Source of the DNA: Leisingera thetidis
Lineage (GTDB): Bacteria > Pseudomonadota > Alphaproteobacteria > Rhodobacterales > Rhodobacteraceae
NCBI RefSeq assembly: GCF_025857195.1
Contig: NZ_CP109787.1
Span: 6,001-70,000 of the forward strand
Direction of reading: 5' to 3'
Length of the DNA: 64,000 nt
Of this stretch, positions 63,534 through 64,000 are shown piece by piece. The translations under genes were made by a program, and so were the position numbers. The notes below the pieces were generated by a model, which worked only from the letters and a program-made list of their open reading frames with translations, did no database searches and was not told the origin of the DNA. Numbering within the stretch: position 1 is the stretch's first letter; every line of letters starts with the position of its first letter.

Positions 63534-63971
63534 TTATTCCTCGATGGCTTCCTTAACGATTCCGTCAAGAAGCTGCTGGATCAGCTGCATCTCCCCCTGC
63601 GGGAAGGCGTGGAAGCCGATGGTGACTTCCTCCGCTTCGGGCAGCTGGGCCACGAAGATATCATAGGGACAGAAGGCGATGTTCATCGGGTCCGCCTCCA
63701 TCACCTGCCGCGACAGCTTGGCGGAGCAGAAGGAGAATACCTGTGCGTTCTGAAACAGCACAATGTCAGAGCCGACTTCGGCTCGGGTGCGCTCCAGCAT
63801 TCTGCCCACATTGCTGACATGGTCGATTACCAGCCCGCGGTTTGTGATGGCGTTCTCCAAGCCGAATACCACATCGTCGTAGGACAGTGTTGTGGTGTAG
63901 CGCACGGCCTCTTGCGCCACGGCGGACTGGGCAGTGAGGGCAAGGGCCGCTGCGGCAATAAGCTGTTTCAC
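63534..63971 (-). CDS. Secreted DUF302 domain protein
   Basis: A 145-residue protein with a signal peptide (VKQLIAAAALALTAQSAVAQ), starting at GTG 63971 behind GGGAG. The mature part is one DUF302 domain: YDDVVFGLENAITNRGLVIDHVSNVGRMLER, VFSFCSAKLSRQVMEADP and CPYDIFVAQLPEAEEVTIGFHAFPQG. The domain is small and alpha/beta with no established activity. It is in the same direction as the downstream lipoprotein gene, 86 bases away. Confidence 0.82.
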   Translation of the reverse strand: MKQLIAAAALALTAQSAVAQEAVRYTTTLSYDDVVFGLENAITNRGLVIDHVSNVGRMLERTRAEVGSDIVLFQNAQVFSFCSAKLSRQVMEADPMNIAFCPYDIFVAQLPEAEEVTIGFHAFPQGEMQLIQQLLDGIVKEAIEE

Positions 63972-64000
63972 GGTTGGTCTCCCAGGGCAGCTGTGCATGA

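Overview
The window is one stretch of an alphaproteobacterial chromosome, almost certainly a Rhodobacteraceae member of the Roseobacter group. A Leisingera/Phaeobacter/Ruegeria-like host is my guess from gene content and protein style, not from a search. It is GC-rich and densely coded, with overlapping ATGA gene junctions. There is no phage, insertion sequence, CRISPR array or rRNA operon.

Layout. 1-12 kb: the end of rsmB, a heparinase-like gene, purH, lspA, a small lipoprotein, a pair of M16 peptidase genes (one active-site type, one degenerate), pnp, and a two-gene glycan locus (GT2 plus a RgpF-like protein). 12-18 kb: 1-Cys peroxiredoxin, an aldehyde dehydrogenase, azlCD divergent from its likely XRE-cupin regulator, an RluA-type pseudouridine synthase and truB. 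18.3-22.6 kb: an accessory cassette of RTX-type calcium-binding paralogues (two intact, one a pseudogene) plus a DUF1643 gene, lying between truB and rpsO. 23-32 kb: a double-domain aldehyde dehydrogenase with deoC (deoxyribose catabolism), mutL, rmuC, a membrane class III nucleotide cyclase and a DUF3775 gene. 32-38 kb: a histidine phosphatase / GST / two saccharopine-dehydrogenase-like genes operon, an M20 amidohydrolase, WGR and MAPEG proteins.

38-50.7 kb is the most system-like region. A response regulator and a PAS hybrid histidine kinase are divergent from a cassette holding a long-chain-type acyl-CoA ligase, a complete branched-chain-type ABC transporter (two ATPases, two permeases, binding protein) and a phenylacetate-CoA-ligase-like enzyme. 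This looks like a regulated import-and-CoA-activation module for an unidentified organic acid. 50.8-54.7 kb: a ferric-iron ABC permease and binding protein, convergent around a CobW-type GTPase; their two upstream regions share candidate operator sequences.

55-64 kb: rpmJ, tRNA-Val(GAC), an N-formylglutamate amidohydrolase-like gene, dinB, a Nudix hydrolase, pyrF, clpB behind a heat-shock-like promoter, a decayed gene remnant, and two secreted or lipoprotein genes.

The observations most worth following are the RTX cassette with its three-lesion pseudogene, the ABC/ligase/kinase cassette, the shared motifs upstream of the two iron-transport genes, and the decayed gene behind clpB. All family names come from reading motifs by eye; no database search was run.
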